A DNA stretch of 64,000 nt from LMUY01 sp965199165 (GCA_965199165.1 OZ240681.1:1612001-1676000), one strand, 5' to 3'; positions 15,718-26,866 are shown, counted from the first letter of the stretch. Made by a program: numbers and translations. The notes: a model not told the origin generated them from the letters alone.

Positions 15718-16410
15718 TCAGCCGCGCTGGGCCTGCCCCACGGCCATGTCGTCGATCACGCGCCGTGCCGCGTCGCGTGGGGCCGCGGCCCGGACGATGG
15801 GGCGGCCGACCACCAGGTAGTCGGCGCCGCGTGCGACCGCCTCGGCCGGGGTGGCGGTGCGGCGCTGGTCGCCGGGGTTGTCGCCGGGCAGCCGGATACC
15901 CGGCGTCACCACCAGCAGGTCCCGCCCGGCGATGGCGCGCAACTCGTCCGGCGCATCGGCGGCGGACGCGATGACGCCCGCGCAGCCCGCCGCCGCGGCA
16001 TCCCGCACCCGGCGCGCGACCAGGTCGCGCAGGCTGGCCGCGTAGCCCATCGCCTGCAGCGCGGCGTCATCCAGGCTGGTCAGCACCGTCACCGCCAGCA
16101 CGCCCAGTCCTGAGCCGGCCGCACCCTGCACCGCGGCGGACAGCATGTGCGGATCGCCATGCACCGTGACGAACCGGGCACCCCGCCGCGCGACGGAGGC
16201 GACACCATGCCGCACCGTCTCCCCGATGTCGTACATCTTGGTGTCGAGGAACAGCTCATGGCCAGCCTGGGCCAGGTCGTCGATGAGGCTGCTGGCGCCC
16301 GGCTGGAACAGCAGCCAGTAGCCAAGCTTGAAGAAGGAGACGGTTCCGTCCAGCGCGTCCACCAAGGCACGGGCTTGCTCAACCGTGTCCAAATCCAGCG
16401 CCACGATCAA
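15718..16410 (-). CDS. pyrF: Orotidine 5'-phosphate decarboxylase
   Basis: A 230-residue class I OMP decarboxylase making UMP in pyrimidine synthesis. The core is LIVALDLDT, FFKLGYWLLF, HELFLDTKMYDIGETV with the catalytic Asp-x-Lys-x2-Asp array, and the C-terminal phosphate-binding VVTPGIRLPGD and GADYLVVGRPIV. The start is awkward: the frame is open to 16512, but codons 1-30 of that longer form come from a palindromic repeat. A TTG at 16410 placed just before LIVALD and preceded by GGAGG about 13 bases upstream gives the family length and is preferred; the longer start remains possible. Confidence 0.9.
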   Translation of the reverse strand: MIVALDLDTVEQARALVDALDGTVSFFKLGYWLLFQPGASSLIDDLAQAGHELFLDTKMYDIGETVRHGVASVARRGARFVTVHGDPHMLSAAVQGAAGSGLGVLAVTVLTSLDDAALQAMGYAASLRDLVARRVRDAAAAGCAGVIASAADAPDELRAIAGRDLLVVTPGIRLPGDNPGDQRRTATPAEAVARGADYLVVGRPIVRAAAPRDAARRVIDDMAVGQAQRG

Positions 16411-16425
16411 TCGGCGGTCGATGCC

Positions 16426-16523
16426 TCCCTCTCCCCCTGGGAGAGGGCCGGGGTGAGGGTGCTTCGCGCCACCTGTCACGTGCGTCGGGGCCCTCACCCT
16501 ACCCTCTCCCAAAGGGAGAGGGC
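16426..16523. repeat. Dispersed palindromic repeat, family A, full copy 3
   Basis: Left arm TCCCTCTCCCCC, TGGGAGAGGGCC, GGGGTGAGGG; right arm GCCCTCACCCTACCCTCTCCC, AAAGGGAGAGGGC. Each arm also folds on itself. It lies between pyrF and the phosphohexomutase gene on the same strand and contributes codons to the longer possible pyrF reading frame. Design equals the copies at 3.8 and 5.9 kb. Confidence 0.8.
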
Positions 16524-16554
16524 TTTTGAAGCGAGCGAAGTCGGGCGGGTGCGA

Positions 16555-17970
16555 TCAATGCCCGGCGTTGGCGCCGGAGAAGTCGGGGGCGGCCAGGCCA
16601 GAGGCGGCGAGCTGGGCGGAGAGCGCGGCCTTCAGCCGGTCCAGGCCGGGCTCGCTGGTCGCCTCGCACCGGGCTACCAGCACCGCCTGGGTGTTGGAGG
16701 CGCGCAGCAGCCACCAGCCATCCTCCGTCGCCACACGCACGCCGTCGATGTCGGCGACCGTGGCGCCTTCCTGCTTCAACCGCGCCGCCACTTCCTCGAT
16801 CACGCCGAACTTGCGGGTGTCCGCGCAGTCGAACCGCAGTTCCGGCGTGTTGATCACCTGCGGCATCGCCTCGCGCACGGCGGACAGCTTGCCGTCCATC
16901 CGCGCGACGATGCCCAGCAGCCGCACCGCCGCATACAGCGCGTCGTCGAACCCATACCAGCGGTCGGCGAAGAACACATGGCCGCTCATCTCCCCTGCGA
17001 GGGGCGAGCCGGTCTCCGCCATCTTCGCCTTGATCAGCGAGTGTCCGGTCTTCCACATCAGCGGCGTGCCACCGGCTTTGCCCACCTCGTCGAACAACAC
17101 CTGGCTCGCCTTCACGTCGGCGATGATCGTGCCTTTCGGGTGCGTCTTCAGCACGTCGCGGGCCAGGATCACCAGCAGCTGGTCGCCGAACAGCATGGCC
17201 CCGCCGTCGTCCACGATACCGATCCGGTCCGCGTCGCCGTCGAACGCGATCCCGAGGTCGGCCCCCTGCTCGCGCACCGCCGCGATCAGCTGCTCCAGGT
17301 TCTTCGGCACGGTCGGGTCGGGGTGGTGTGCCGGGAAATGTCCGTCGATCTTGCCGTTCAGCACCGTGTGCTTGCCGGGCAGCGTGCGGACCAGCCGCTG
17401 CAGCACCTCGCCGGCCGCACCGTTGCCGTTGTCCCACACGACGTTGAGGATGCGGTCGCCGCCATCCCAGTCGCTGAGCAGGCGGGTGATGTACTCCCCC
17501 GCGACATCCACGTCGCGGGAGGAGCCCGGCGCCTCCGCCACCACGTCCCCCGCGGCGGCCAGGCTGCCGATCTGCTGGATCTGCGGGCCGAAGAACGGCT
17601 TGCGGCCCAGCATCATCTTGAAACCGTTGTAGTCGGGCGGGTTGTGGCTGCCCGTGACCATCACCGCGCCCGCCGTCTCCATCGTGGTGGCGGTGTAGTA
17701 GAGCATCGGCGTCGGGCACAGGCCGACGCGGATCACCTCCAGCCCGCAGGCCACCAGGCCGCGCACCAGCTCGGGCTCCAGCGACGGCGAGGAAAGCCGC
17801 CCGTCATAGCCGACGGCGACCGTCTTGCCGCCGCCACGCGCCACGATCGTGCCGAAGCAGCGGCCGATGGCGAAGGCATCCGCCGGGTGCAGGGTTTTGC
17901 CGACGACGCCGCGGATGTCGTATTCGCGCAGCGAGGTCGGGTCGAAATCGTGTCGGAAATTCATCGTCAT
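16555..17970 (-). CDS. algC: Phosphomannomutase/phosphoglucomutase
   Basis: A 471-residue alpha-D-phosphohexomutase, interconverting hexose 6- and 1-phosphates (glucose and mannose) for nucleotide-sugar and surface polysaccharide synthesis. The phosphoserine loop is VTGSHNPPDYNG (about 104-115), the metal loop is FDGDADRIG (about 241-249), the sugar-binding loop GEMSGHVFF follows near 322, and the phosphate-binding RASNTQ is near the C-terminus. The start shares one base with the galU stop (TGATG), so it is coupled to galU; together they convert glucose 6-phosphate to UDP-glucose. Symbol is by analogy with the dual-specificity enzyme. Confidence 0.92.
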   Translation of the reverse strand: MTMNFRHDFDPTSLREYDIRGVVGKTLHPADAFAIGRCFGTIVARGGGKTVAVGYDGRLSSPSLEPELVRGLVACGLEVIRVGLCPTPMLYYTATTMETAGAVMVTGSHNPPDYNGFKMMLGRKPFFGPQIQQIGSLAAAGDVVAEAPGSSRDVDVAGEYITRLLSDWDGGDRILNVVWDNGNGAAGEVLQRLVRTLPGKHTVLNGKIDGHFPAHHPDPTVPKNLEQLIAAVREQGADLGIAFDGDADRIGIVDDGGAMLFGDQLLVILARDVLKTHPKGTIIADVKASQVLFDEVGKAGGTPLMWKTGHSLIKAKMAETGSPLAGEMSGHVFFADRWYGFDDALYAAVRLLGIVARMDGKLSAVREAMPQVINTPELRFDCADTRKFGVIEEVAARLKQEGATVADIDGVRVATEDGWWLLRASNTQAVLVARCEATSEPGLDRLKAALSAQLAASGLAAPDFSGANAGH

Positions 17971-18839
17971 CAGTGATACTTGACCAAGAATTTGCGCACA
18001 GCGTCGCTCAAATCCGCGCGTTGCAGCGCGAAGGCGATCTGTGCCTCCAGGAAGCCGACCTTGTCGCCGCAGTCGAAGCGCTCGCCCTCGTAGCGCAGGC
18101 CGTGGAACGGCGTGTTGCCGATCATCTTGGCCATCGCGTCCGTCAGCTGCACCTCGTTGCCGGCGCCGCGCTCCATCTTGGCAAGGTGCTGCACCACCTC
18201 CGGCATCAGGACGTAGCGGCCGATGATGGACAGGTTGGACGGCGCGTCCTTCGGGTCGGGCTTCTCCACCAGGCCCCGTACCTCGACCAGCCGGCCGTCA
18301 TCGTTGGCGATGTCGAGGATGCCGTAGCGGTTGGTCTGCTCGCGTGGCACCTCGGTCACCGCGACCACGTTGCCACCGGTCTGCCGGTAGGCTTCCGCCA
18401 GCTGCTGCAGGCAGGGCGTCTTGCTCAGCACCAGGTCGTCCGGCAGCAGGATGGCGAACGGGTCCTCCCCGATGAAGGAGCGGGCACACCAGATCGCGTG
18501 GCCCAGGCCGAGCGGCACCTGTTGGCGCACGGAGGCGATCGACCCGGGTGGCAGCGCCTGATCGTTCAGCATCTGCAGCACGTCCACCTTGCCGCGCTCG
18601 CGCAGGGTGGCCTCCAGCTCGAAGGCAATGTCGAAATGCTCGACCAGGCCGATCTTGCCGCGGCCGGTGACCATGCAGAACTGCTCGATCCCGGCGGCGC
18701 GGGCTTCCTCCACGGCGTATTGGATCAGGGGCTTGTCGACGACCGGCAGCATCTCCTTCGCGGTCGCCTTGGTCGCGGGAAGGAAGCGGGTCCCCAGCCC
18801 CGCGACGGGAAGGACAGCCTTTCGCAACGGTTTCATCAA
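17970..18839 (-). CDS. galU: UTP-glucose-1-phosphate uridylyltransferase
   Basis: A 289-residue nucleotidyltransferase making UDP-glucose from UTP and glucose 1-phosphate. It opens KAVLPVAGLGTRFLPATKA, the GxGTRxxPxTK signature, then KEMLPVVDKPLIQYAVEEA; the FAILLPDDLVL metal segment and VEKP loop are present. It is the first gene of the galU-phosphohexomutase pair, with a 1-base overlap. MM start: the second ATG at 18836 is equally possible. Confidence 0.94.
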   Translation of the reverse strand: MMKPLRKAVLPVAGLGTRFLPATKATAKEMLPVVDKPLIQYAVEEARAAGIEQFCMVTGRGKIGLVEHFDIAFELEATLRERGKVDVLQMLNDQALPPGSIASVRQQVPLGLGHAIWCARSFIGEDPFAILLPDDLVLSKTPCLQQLAEAYRQTGGNVVAVTEVPREQTNRYGILDIANDDGRLVEVRGLVEKPDPKDAPSNLSIIGRYVLMPEVVQHLAKMERGAGNEVQLTDAMAKMIGNTPFHGLRYEGERFDCGDKVGFLEAQIAFALQRADLSDAVRKFLVKYH

Positions 18840-18978
18840 CTATCCCGATCTTTGCGACAATCGCCAGGGCAGACGCCACCCCAGCCGTGGATTGGTTGCA
18901 CGAGCCACCATCATCGGCAAGGCATCTTACAACGGCGTAAGGTTAACCGAGGCGGAAGTCGGACGCCTCCACCCTCCG

Positions 18979-19076
18979 CGTCATCGCGAGCGGAGCGTGG
19001 CGATCCAGGCCATGCGCGCTGGGGCATCGGGCGTGGCGGACTGGATCGCCGCGGCGCGGTGCGCCTCGCGATGACG
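18979..19076. repeat. Dispersed palindromic repeat, family B
   Basis: CGTCATCGCGAG (18979-18990) pairs with CTCGCGATGACG (19065-19076), and inside it GGCGATCCAG pairs with CTGGATCGCC. This resembles the widespread CGTCATTGCGAGC/AATCCAG palindromes of alphaproteobacteria. It occupies the gap between galU and maeB (18840-19093), which holds no gene. Confidence 0.75.
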
Positions 19077-19093
19077 GTCTGGGTACGAGGCCA

Positions 19094-21373
<2,280 letters not shown>

Positions 21374-21450
21374 CTGCCTTATCGTTGTCCGTCAGTTACC
21401 GACGGAGGCGACGATCATGCAACCCGGGCCGGACCAGCGGGGCGAGAGTA

Positions 21451-21533
21451 TGCGGTCGAGAAGACTCGAACTTCCACAGGGTTTCCCCCACAAGCACCTC
21501 AAGCTTGCGCGTCTACCATTTCGCCACGACCGC
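21451..21533 (-). tRNA. tRNA-Leu(GAG)
   Basis: An 83-base class II tRNA on the minus strand. The acceptor stem pairs GCGGTCG (5' end at 21533) with CGACCGC, discriminator A at 21451. The anticodon arm is CAAGC-TTGAGGT-GCTTG with anticodon GAG, a long variable arm GTGGGGGAAACCCTGT follows, and the T-arm is GAAG-TTCGAGT-CTTC. No CCA is encoded (TAC follows). A good promoter is just upstream. The gene lies between maeB and lipB. Confidence 0.95.
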
Positions 21534-21546
21534 ATCGTGGACCGCG

Positions 21547-21575
21547 GCTATAGCCGATGAACCGGGTGCTTTCAA
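21547..21575 (-). promoter_or_regulatory. Sigma70-type promoter of tRNA-Leu
   Basis: On the minus strand TTGAAA (21570-21575) and TATAGC (21547-21552) are separated by exactly 17 bases. Transcription would begin near 21540, about 7 bases before the mature tRNA 5' end. Confidence 0.7.
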
Positions 21576-21666
21576 CCGGCCCGGCCTGGCAGGCGGAGCG
21601 ACCGACGGAACGAAGGCGGTGGGCTGAAGCCGCAAGGCGGTTCATTGAAGCCTTCGGAACCTCGCG

Positions 21667-22323
21667 ATGACGACAGGCGGCGATCGCCCGGCCTGGCGTG
21701 TCTCGGACGGGCTGGTGCCATACGAGGCGGCCACGAGCGCCATGCAGGCGCAGGCGGCCGCCATCCGCGCCGGCGAGGCGGGGGAGGCGGTGTGGCTGCT
21801 GGAACATCCGCCGCTCTACACCGCCGGCACCAGCGCGCAGCCCGGCGACCTCACCAACCCGGCAGGCCTGCCGACCTTCCACGCCGGTCGGGGCGGGCAG
21901 TGGACCTATCACGGGCCGGGCCAGCGCACCGCCTACGTCCTGCTGGACCTGACGCGTGCGCATGGCCAGGTGGCGGCGCGCGACGTGCGGGCCTTCGTCT
22001 GGGGGCTGGAGCAGTGGGTGATCGACGCCCTGGACCGGCTCAACGTCCGCGGCGAGCGCCGGGCCGGCCGCGTCGGCATCTGGGTGGCGGACGGGCAAGG
22101 CGGGGAGGCGAAGATCGCCGCGATCGGCGTGCGGGTGACCCGCTGGGTCAGCTGGCACGGCATCGCGCTCAACGTCTCCCCCAGCCTGGCGCATTTCGGC
22201 GGCATCGTGCCATGCGGCATCCGCGAGCACGGCGTGACCAGCCTGGAGGCCTTGGGCCTGACGGCGACGCTGGAAGACGCGGACCTGGCCCTGCAGGCCG
22301 CATGGCCGGCGGTGTTCGGATGA
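21667..22323 (+). CDS. lipB: Octanoyl-[ACP]:protein N-octanoyltransferase LipB
   Basis: A 218-residue enzyme that moves an octanoyl group from acyl carrier protein to lipoyl domains, the first step of lipoate assembly. The motif GGQWTYHGPGQ (about 76-86) is the family signature, the catalytic lysine is in KIAAIGV and the catalytic cysteine in IVPCGI. Length is normal. Its stop overlaps the start of the aspartic protease gene as ATGA (22320-22323). Confidence 0.94.
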   Translation: MTTGGDRPAWRVSDGLVPYEAATSAMQAQAAAIRAGEAGEAVWLLEHPPLYTAGTSAQPGDLTNPAGLPTFHAGRGGQWTYHGPGQRTAYVLLDLTRAHGQVAARDVRAFVWGLEQWVIDALDRLNVRGERRAGRVGIWVADGQGGEAKIAAIGVRVTRWVSWHGIALNVSPSLAHFGGIVPCGIREHGVTSLEALGLTATLEDADLALQAAWPAVFG

Positions 22324-23222
22324 TGCAGGCGTTGCTCGTCCTCGCCGTGGCAGCCGGCCTGCTCGCCGGCCCGGCCCACGCCGCCTGCCAGCTGGAGCGG
22401 CGTGCGACGGTTCCGTTCACCCGGGTGGGTGGGGTGATGCTGGTGTCGGTGGCGGTGAACGGCATCGCGGCGGATTTCGTGCTCGACACGGGGGCGGAGC
22501 GCAGCGTGGTCGGCATCGACGCGGCCAACCGGCTGCGCCTCGCGCGGGACGAGTGGGTCAGCACGGACATCCAGGGCGTCGGCGGCCGGGACCGTCGCCG
22601 GCTCGGCCGGCCCGCCTCGCTCTCCCTCGGCGGCCTGGCGCTGCGGCGGCACACGGTGGCGGCGGACAACTCCCTGGTCGTGGGTCCGATCCCGGACGAG
22701 ATCGCGGGGCGGCCGATCGCCGGGCTGCTCGGCCAGGATTTCCTCTCGCCGTTCGACCTGGAGCTGGACGGCCCGGCCGGCACCCTGACGCTGTACGGCG
22801 TGACCGGGTGCAGCGGGCGGTTCCTGCCGTGGCGCGGGGCCTACGCAGCCATCCCGGCCTGGCGCCCCGTGCGCAACATCCTGGCGGTGCCGATGCGGAT
22901 CGGCGCCACCGTGGTCCAGGCCGAACTGGATAGCGGTGCGGGCAACAGCGTCATCACCCTGCCCGGCATGCTGACGCTCGGCCTGGCGGCCGGTGGCGGG
23001 GACACGGCGCGCGGGTTCGGCCCGGGCAGCCTGCCCGCACGCACCCAACATTTCCCCGCCGTCCAGGTCGGCGGCTTGGCGGCGGCGGCCGGCGACATGG
23101 TGGTGGCACCCGTCCACACCCTGCGCAGCATCGGCGCGCTGCTGGGCGCGGACTGGCTGGCAAGCCGGCACGTCTGGATATCCTGGGCGACCGACCAGCT
23201 GTTCGTCGCCACTCCAGGCTGA
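22320..23222 (+). CDS. Exported two-lobed retropepsin-like aspartic protease
   Basis: A 300-residue protein with a signal peptide (MMQALLVLAVAAGLLAGPAHA, about 21 residues). It has two aspartic protease motifs, VLDTGAERSVVG near 60 and AELDSGAGNSVIT near 205, each with a following hydrophobic strand, so one chain may form both halves of the active site as in pepsin, although each half is of the bacterial retropepsin type. Function is unknown; a periplasmic protease is inferred. It overlaps lipB by four bases, so it is translated with it, and is convergent with the glycosyltransferase at 2 bases. Confidence 0.8.
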   Translation: MMQALLVLAVAAGLLAGPAHAACQLERRATVPFTRVGGVMLVSVAVNGIAADFVLDTGAERSVVGIDAANRLRLARDEWVSTDIQGVGGRDRRRLGRPASLSLGGLALRRHTVAADNSLVVGPIPDEIAGRPIAGLLGQDFLSPFDLELDGPAGTLTLYGVTGCSGRFLPWRGAYAAIPAWRPVRNILAVPMRIGATVVQAELDSGAGNSVITLPGMLTLGLAAGGGDTARGFGPGSLPARTQHFPAVQVGGLAAAAGDMVVAPVHTLRSIGALLGADWLASRHVWISWATDQLFVATPG

Positions 23223-23224
23223 GC

Positions 23225-24847
23225 CTATTCGGCTGCGCCTTGCATCACGCCCGTCCTCGGACCAAGCAAGGCCGGGCGCAACAGCTCGTCCAGACGCGCT
23301 TCGGACAGGACCTGCCTGACGTAGGACAGGCCTGCCTTGCCGCATTCCGCGTTGAACGCGCTGTCCTCGTGCAGCCGGACGATGATCGCCGCCAGCTGCG
23401 CCGGCTCCTGCGCCACCAGCGTCTGCAGGACGTCCGGCAGGTCCATGCCCTCGGCCGCGACCGGCGTGCAGGCGCAGGGCACGCCGGCCGCCATGCTCTC
23501 GTACACCTTGCCCTTCACCCCCGCGCCGAAGGTCAGCGGCGCGACCGTCAGCCGGACCTGGTCGAACAGGCCCGGGAGGCGGTTGACGTAGCCGAGCGCG
23601 CGGACGCCGGGCGAGACGGCCTGCCGCAGCACGTCCGGCATGCCGGTGCCGGCCAGCAGGCACTCGATCGCCGGGTTGAGCTGGCGGACCGCGGGCATGA
23701 CCTCCTGCACCAGCCACAGCGCGGCATCCAGGTTCGGCGCGTGGGCGTAGTTGCCGATGAACGCCAGGCCACGGCGCTGGTCGAACCGGACCACCGTAGG
23801 CTGCGCCTTCAGCGACCATGGCACCACGTGCACCGGCGCGTCCGGGATCTCCTGGCGGATCAGCGCCGCCTCGAAGCTGGAATGCGTGATCACGCTGTCG
23901 ACGAAGCGGACCGCCCCGAGCTCGGCGGCCTGCAGGCGGCGGCTGGCGTCCAGCAGTTCCGGCCGCTGCTCCACCTCCGCCTGGCGCGACAGCCGCAGGT
24001 GGTGCAGGTCGGCGACGCTGTAGACCAGCCGGGCGCGCGGCTGGTAGTGGCGGATCAGCGGCAGGTAGCGCGTGTTGCCGATGCGGTGGACATACACGGC
24101 GGCGAAGCCGTTCGCCTCCCGCAGCAGCACCTCCTCCAGCGAGGCCGCCCAGGGCCGGCAGCGGCAGGAGATATCGTGCGTGTCCAGCCCGGCCCCGTCA
24201 CCCGGCCCCGACAGGTCCGCCGCCGCGAACACGACGGCGCAGCCGAGCCGCAGCATCGAGAGCATGTGCGAGACCACCGCCTGCGAACCGGCGTCCCGAT
24301 GTGGCGTGGGGTAGCGGTCGTCGATGACCAGGACGCGCGGCTTGGCGTCCGGCACGGCGGCCGCCGCGCGTCCCGCCCATCGCGCGCGGAAATGCTGCGC
24401 CTGGTCGGCCCGCTTGTCCGCGCAGGCCTGCAGCAGGCGGTCCACCTGATGCGCCAGGAACCCGGCGCGCAGCAGCAGCTCCGTCTCGTCGGCGCCGTCC
24501 TTCAACGCGCGGGCGACATCGTCCATCGACTTGGCATCGAAGGTGAGCACGGCGGCGATGTCCAACGGGCTGCCGGGCAGGTCCAGCCCGTCATGCTCCC
24601 GCCGGATGCGCAGTACGTGCGCCGCCAGCGGTGAGATGTCCGCCAGCTTGATGGAGAATCCGTGCCGGCCGCTGCCGATGCCGTTCTGCTCCAGATCCTC
24701 GCGGTATGTGTTGGCGAGCACGCGTAACGGCGGCAGGCTGTCGATCTGGACCGTGAGGCTGACCGGGGCTGCCGGGTCCGCGTCGTCCTGCGCCCAGCCG
24801 TAGACGCGCGCGCGATCGATCCCGTCGATGTGCCCCCGTAGCGTCAT
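23225..24847 (-). CDS. Glycosyltransferase (GT4-like C-terminal domain) with N-terminal accessory domain
   Basis: A 540-residue protein. The C-terminal two-thirds look like a GT-B glycosyltransferase: VLVIDDRYPTPHRDAGS, VHVVPWSLK, GLAFIGNYAHAPNLDAALWLV, then the donor-site FGAGVKGKVYESMAAGVPC (about 450-468). The first 100 residues (GHIDGIDRARVYGWAQDDAD and GRHGFSIKL) form a beta-rich domain seen next to sugar transferases in other bacteria, possibly for glycan or protein contact. The ATG at 24847 is used because conserved sequence begins there. It probably acts on cell-surface polysaccharide; specificity unknown. Confidence 0.82.
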   Translation of the reverse strand: MTLRGHIDGIDRARVYGWAQDDADPAAPVSLTVQIDSLPPLRVLANTYREDLEQNGIGSGRHGFSIKLADISPLAAHVLRIRREHDGLDLPGSPLDIAAVLTFDAKSMDDVARALKDGADETELLLRAGFLAHQVDRLLQACADKRADQAQHFRARWAGRAAAAVPDAKPRVLVIDDRYPTPHRDAGSQAVVSHMLSMLRLGCAVVFAAADLSGPGDGAGLDTHDISCRCRPWAASLEEVLLREANGFAAVYVHRIGNTRYLPLIRHYQPRARLVYSVADLHHLRLSRQAEVEQRPELLDASRRLQAAELGAVRFVDSVITHSSFEAALIRQEIPDAPVHVVPWSLKAQPTVVRFDQRRGLAFIGNYAHAPNLDAALWLVQEVMPAVRQLNPAIECLLAGTGMPDVLRQAVSPGVRALGYVNRLPGLFDQVRLTVAPLTFGAGVKGKVYESMAAGVPCACTPVAAEGMDLPDVLQTLVAQEPAQLAAIIVRLHEDSAFNAECGKAGLSYVRQVLSEARLDELLRPALLGPRTGVMQGAAE

Positions 24848-24892
24848 GCCGGTCGAGGCTAAGCGGGGAGCGGTTCGCGCGCAAACGCCACG

Positions 24893-24917
24893 AAGCCCTC
24901 TCCTCCCGGGGGAGGCG
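24893..24917. repeat. Half copy of palindromic repeat family A
   Basis: GAAGCCCTCTCC followed by the small hairpin CCTCCC/GGGAGG (to about 24916) resembles one arm of the repeat at 3.8 kb. It sits in the 170-base gap between the divergent glycosyltransferase and amidase genes, which holds nothing else that I recognise. Confidence 0.5.
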
Positions 24918-25017
24918 GAACGGCTTAGGCGGCGCCTCACTCCGCTCTCGTATGGCCGAGTGGTGCGGAGCCGGGTAGGCTGCGTGGCGACGCGCACCCC
25001 TAGCGAAGCGAGACCCC

Positions 25018-26415
25018 ATGACCGACCTCTGGCGCCTGTCCGCGACCGACCTCGCCGCCCGTATCCGCCGCCGCGAAGTGTCCGCACGGGAGGCCGCGTT
25101 GGCCGGCCTGGCGCGGCTGGATGCGGTCAACCCGCGCATCAACGCCGTCGTCGACCATCGGCCGGAAGATACGCTGGCCGCCGCGGACGCGGTCGACGCG
25201 GCCATCGCCCGCGGGGATGATCCCGGCGTGCTGGCCGGTGTTCCCGTGACCATCAAGGTCAACACGGACCAGGCCGGCTACGCCACCACCAATGGCGTGC
25301 GCGCGCAGAAGGACCAGGTCGCGCGCAGCAGCAACCCCGTGGTGGACAATCTCCGCCAAGCCGGCGCCGTCATCCTCGGGCGCACCAACACGCCGGCCTT
25401 TTCCTACCGTTGGTTCACCACCAACCTGCTGCACGGCGACACCAAGAACCCGCGCGACCCGTCGCGCACGCCGGGCGGCTCCTCCGGCGGGGCGGCGGCG
25501 GCGGTCGCGGCGGGGATCGGCCACGTCGCGCAGGGTACGGACATCGCCGGGTCCATTCGCTACCCGGCCTACGCGTGCGGCGTGCACGGGCTGCGGCCGA
25601 CGCCGGGCCGGGTCGCCGCCTACAACGCGTCCGTGCCGGAGCGTCCGATCGGGCCGCAGATCACCGCGGTGTCGGGGCCGATCGCCCGCAGCATCGCCGA
25701 TTTGCGGCTGGGCCTGGCCGCCATGGCGGTGGCCGACCCGCGCGACCCCTGGTTCGTGCCAGCGCCGCTGGGGGGTCCGCCGGCGCCGCGCCGCGCCGCG
25801 GTTTGCCTGCGGCCGGACGGGTTGGCGACGGCGCCGGAGGTGGCGGCCGCGGTGCACGACGCGGCGGAGCGGCTGCGCGCCGCCGGCTGGGCCGTGGACG
25901 AGGTGGACGCGCTGCCGCCCTTGCGGGAGGCGGCGGACATGCAGACGCGGCTCTGGCTCGGCGACCGCTACGACGCACAGCTGGCTTCGGCGACGGCGGA
26001 GGGCGATCCAGGCGCGATCAACGTCCTGACGCAGCACGCGGCGGTCGCCCGCACGGTGGATTTCGCCGGCTACACGCAAATCCTCACCCGCCGCGCCACC
26101 CTCGTGCGGATGTGGCAGGAATTCCTGGAACACACGCCCGTCGTGTTGATGCCCGTCTCGGCGGAGCTGCCGTTCCCGGACGGGCAGGACATGAAGGGCG
26201 CCGAGGCGTTCCAGGCGGTGTGGGAGGCCCAGATGCCGCAGGTGGCATTGCCGATCATCGGCATCCCCGGCCTGGCGGTCTCGACCGGGCTGGTGGGTGA
26301 GGTGCCCTGCGGCGTACAGGTGGTCAGCCGCCGCTACCGGGAGGATCTGTGCCTGGACGCCGGCGCGGCGATCGAGGCGGGCGGCGTGCCACTCGCGCCG
26401 GTGGACCCGGCCTGA
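25018..26415 (+). CDS. Amidase signature family hydrolase
   Basis: A 465-residue amidase. The Ser-cisSer-Lys triad is visible: Lys in GVPVTIKVNTD (about 79), and the Gly/Ser-rich stretch TPGGSSGGAAAAVAAG followed by the nucleophile serine in GTDIAGSIRYPA. The amide substrate is not indicated; relatives include indoleacetamide hydrolases and GatA-like proteins, but no gatC or gatB is near. The start ATG at 25018 follows directly after an unrelated intergenic region. Confidence 0.87.
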   Translation: MTDLWRLSATDLAARIRRREVSAREAALAGLARLDAVNPRINAVVDHRPEDTLAAADAVDAAIARGDDPGVLAGVPVTIKVNTDQAGYATTNGVRAQKDQVARSSNPVVDNLRQAGAVILGRTNTPAFSYRWFTTNLLHGDTKNPRDPSRTPGGSSGGAAAAVAAGIGHVAQGTDIAGSIRYPAYACGVHGLRPTPGRVAAYNASVPERPIGPQITAVSGPIARSIADLRLGLAAMAVADPRDPWFVPAPLGGPPAPRRAAVCLRPDGLATAPEVAAAVHDAAERLRAAGWAVDEVDALPPLREAADMQTRLWLGDRYDAQLASATAEGDPGAINVLTQHAAVARTVDFAGYTQILTRRATLVRMWQEFLEHTPVVLMPVSAELPFPDGQDMKGAEAFQAVWEAQMPQVALPIIGIPGLAVSTGLVGEVPCGVQVVSRRYREDLCLDAGAAIEAGGVPLAPVDPA

Positions 26416-26577
26416 CCTGCGAAATCCGCGGCCAGTACGCCCATCAGGACGTCGTCGTGGCGTTCCCACACGACGGCGCGGCCTCGCGCCACGTCACCCG
26501 GCCGCAGTCGCCTGAGCAGAGGCACCGCTGCGCCGTCCTCCGGCACGACCGCAGCCGGGCGTCGCCGCGCCGCTCGG

Positions 26578-26658
26578 CTACCCGCGATGGGTCGTGGGGG
26601 TGGAGTTGGGCTGGCGGTAGTCGATCTGGTAGAGCCGGGTGCCGCCCGGAGCCTGCAT
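26578..26658 (-). pseudogene. Stranded C-terminal tail of a split secreted-protein gene
   Basis: The minus-strand frame reads MQAPGGTRLYQIDYRQPN and ends at TAG (26578-26580). It looks like an ordinary protein C-terminus without a matching N-terminus here. It is separated by the IS110 remnant from the secreted-protein gene at 26810-27289, whose end has been replaced, and it is on the same strand, so I infer that it is the displaced tail of that gene. The 394 bases 26416-26809 hold only this fragment and the IS remnant. Confidence 0.45.
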
Positions 26659-26664
26659 ATCACG

Positions 26665-26866
26665 GCACTGCCGAGCGGCGCCGATCCGGCCTGGACGCCC
26701 TGGCCGGACCGGAGCCCGAGCCGGGGCAAGAGGCCGAGCAGCGCGACGCGATCCTGCGCTCCTTGCCGGGGGTGGGAAGGATCGTCCTCGCCACGCTGCT
26801 CGCAGAGGCTCACCAGGCGGCCCTGCGCACGTTGACCGGGGTTGCTCCTGTCACCAAACGTAGCGG
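26665..26866 (+). pseudogene. Remnant of an IS110-family transposase (C-terminal Transposase_20 region)
   Basis: The plus-strand frame contains EQRDAILRSLPGVGRIVLAT and LRTLTGVAPVTKRSG, the helix-hairpin-helix and following region conserved in IS110/IS116/IS902 transposases. About eight residues normally found between LLAEA and ALRTL are missing, the N-terminal DEDD RuvC-like domain is absent and the frame runs into unrelated sequence after KRSG. It is a dead fragment of about 200 bases that overlaps the altered 3' end of the gene on the other strand. Confidence 0.75.

Noticed and set aside
26334..26813. Minus-strand open frame across the amidase end and IS110 remnant
   Set aside because: It crosses unrelated sequences and gives no family pattern; only the short peptide at 26578-26658 in another frame looks genuine.
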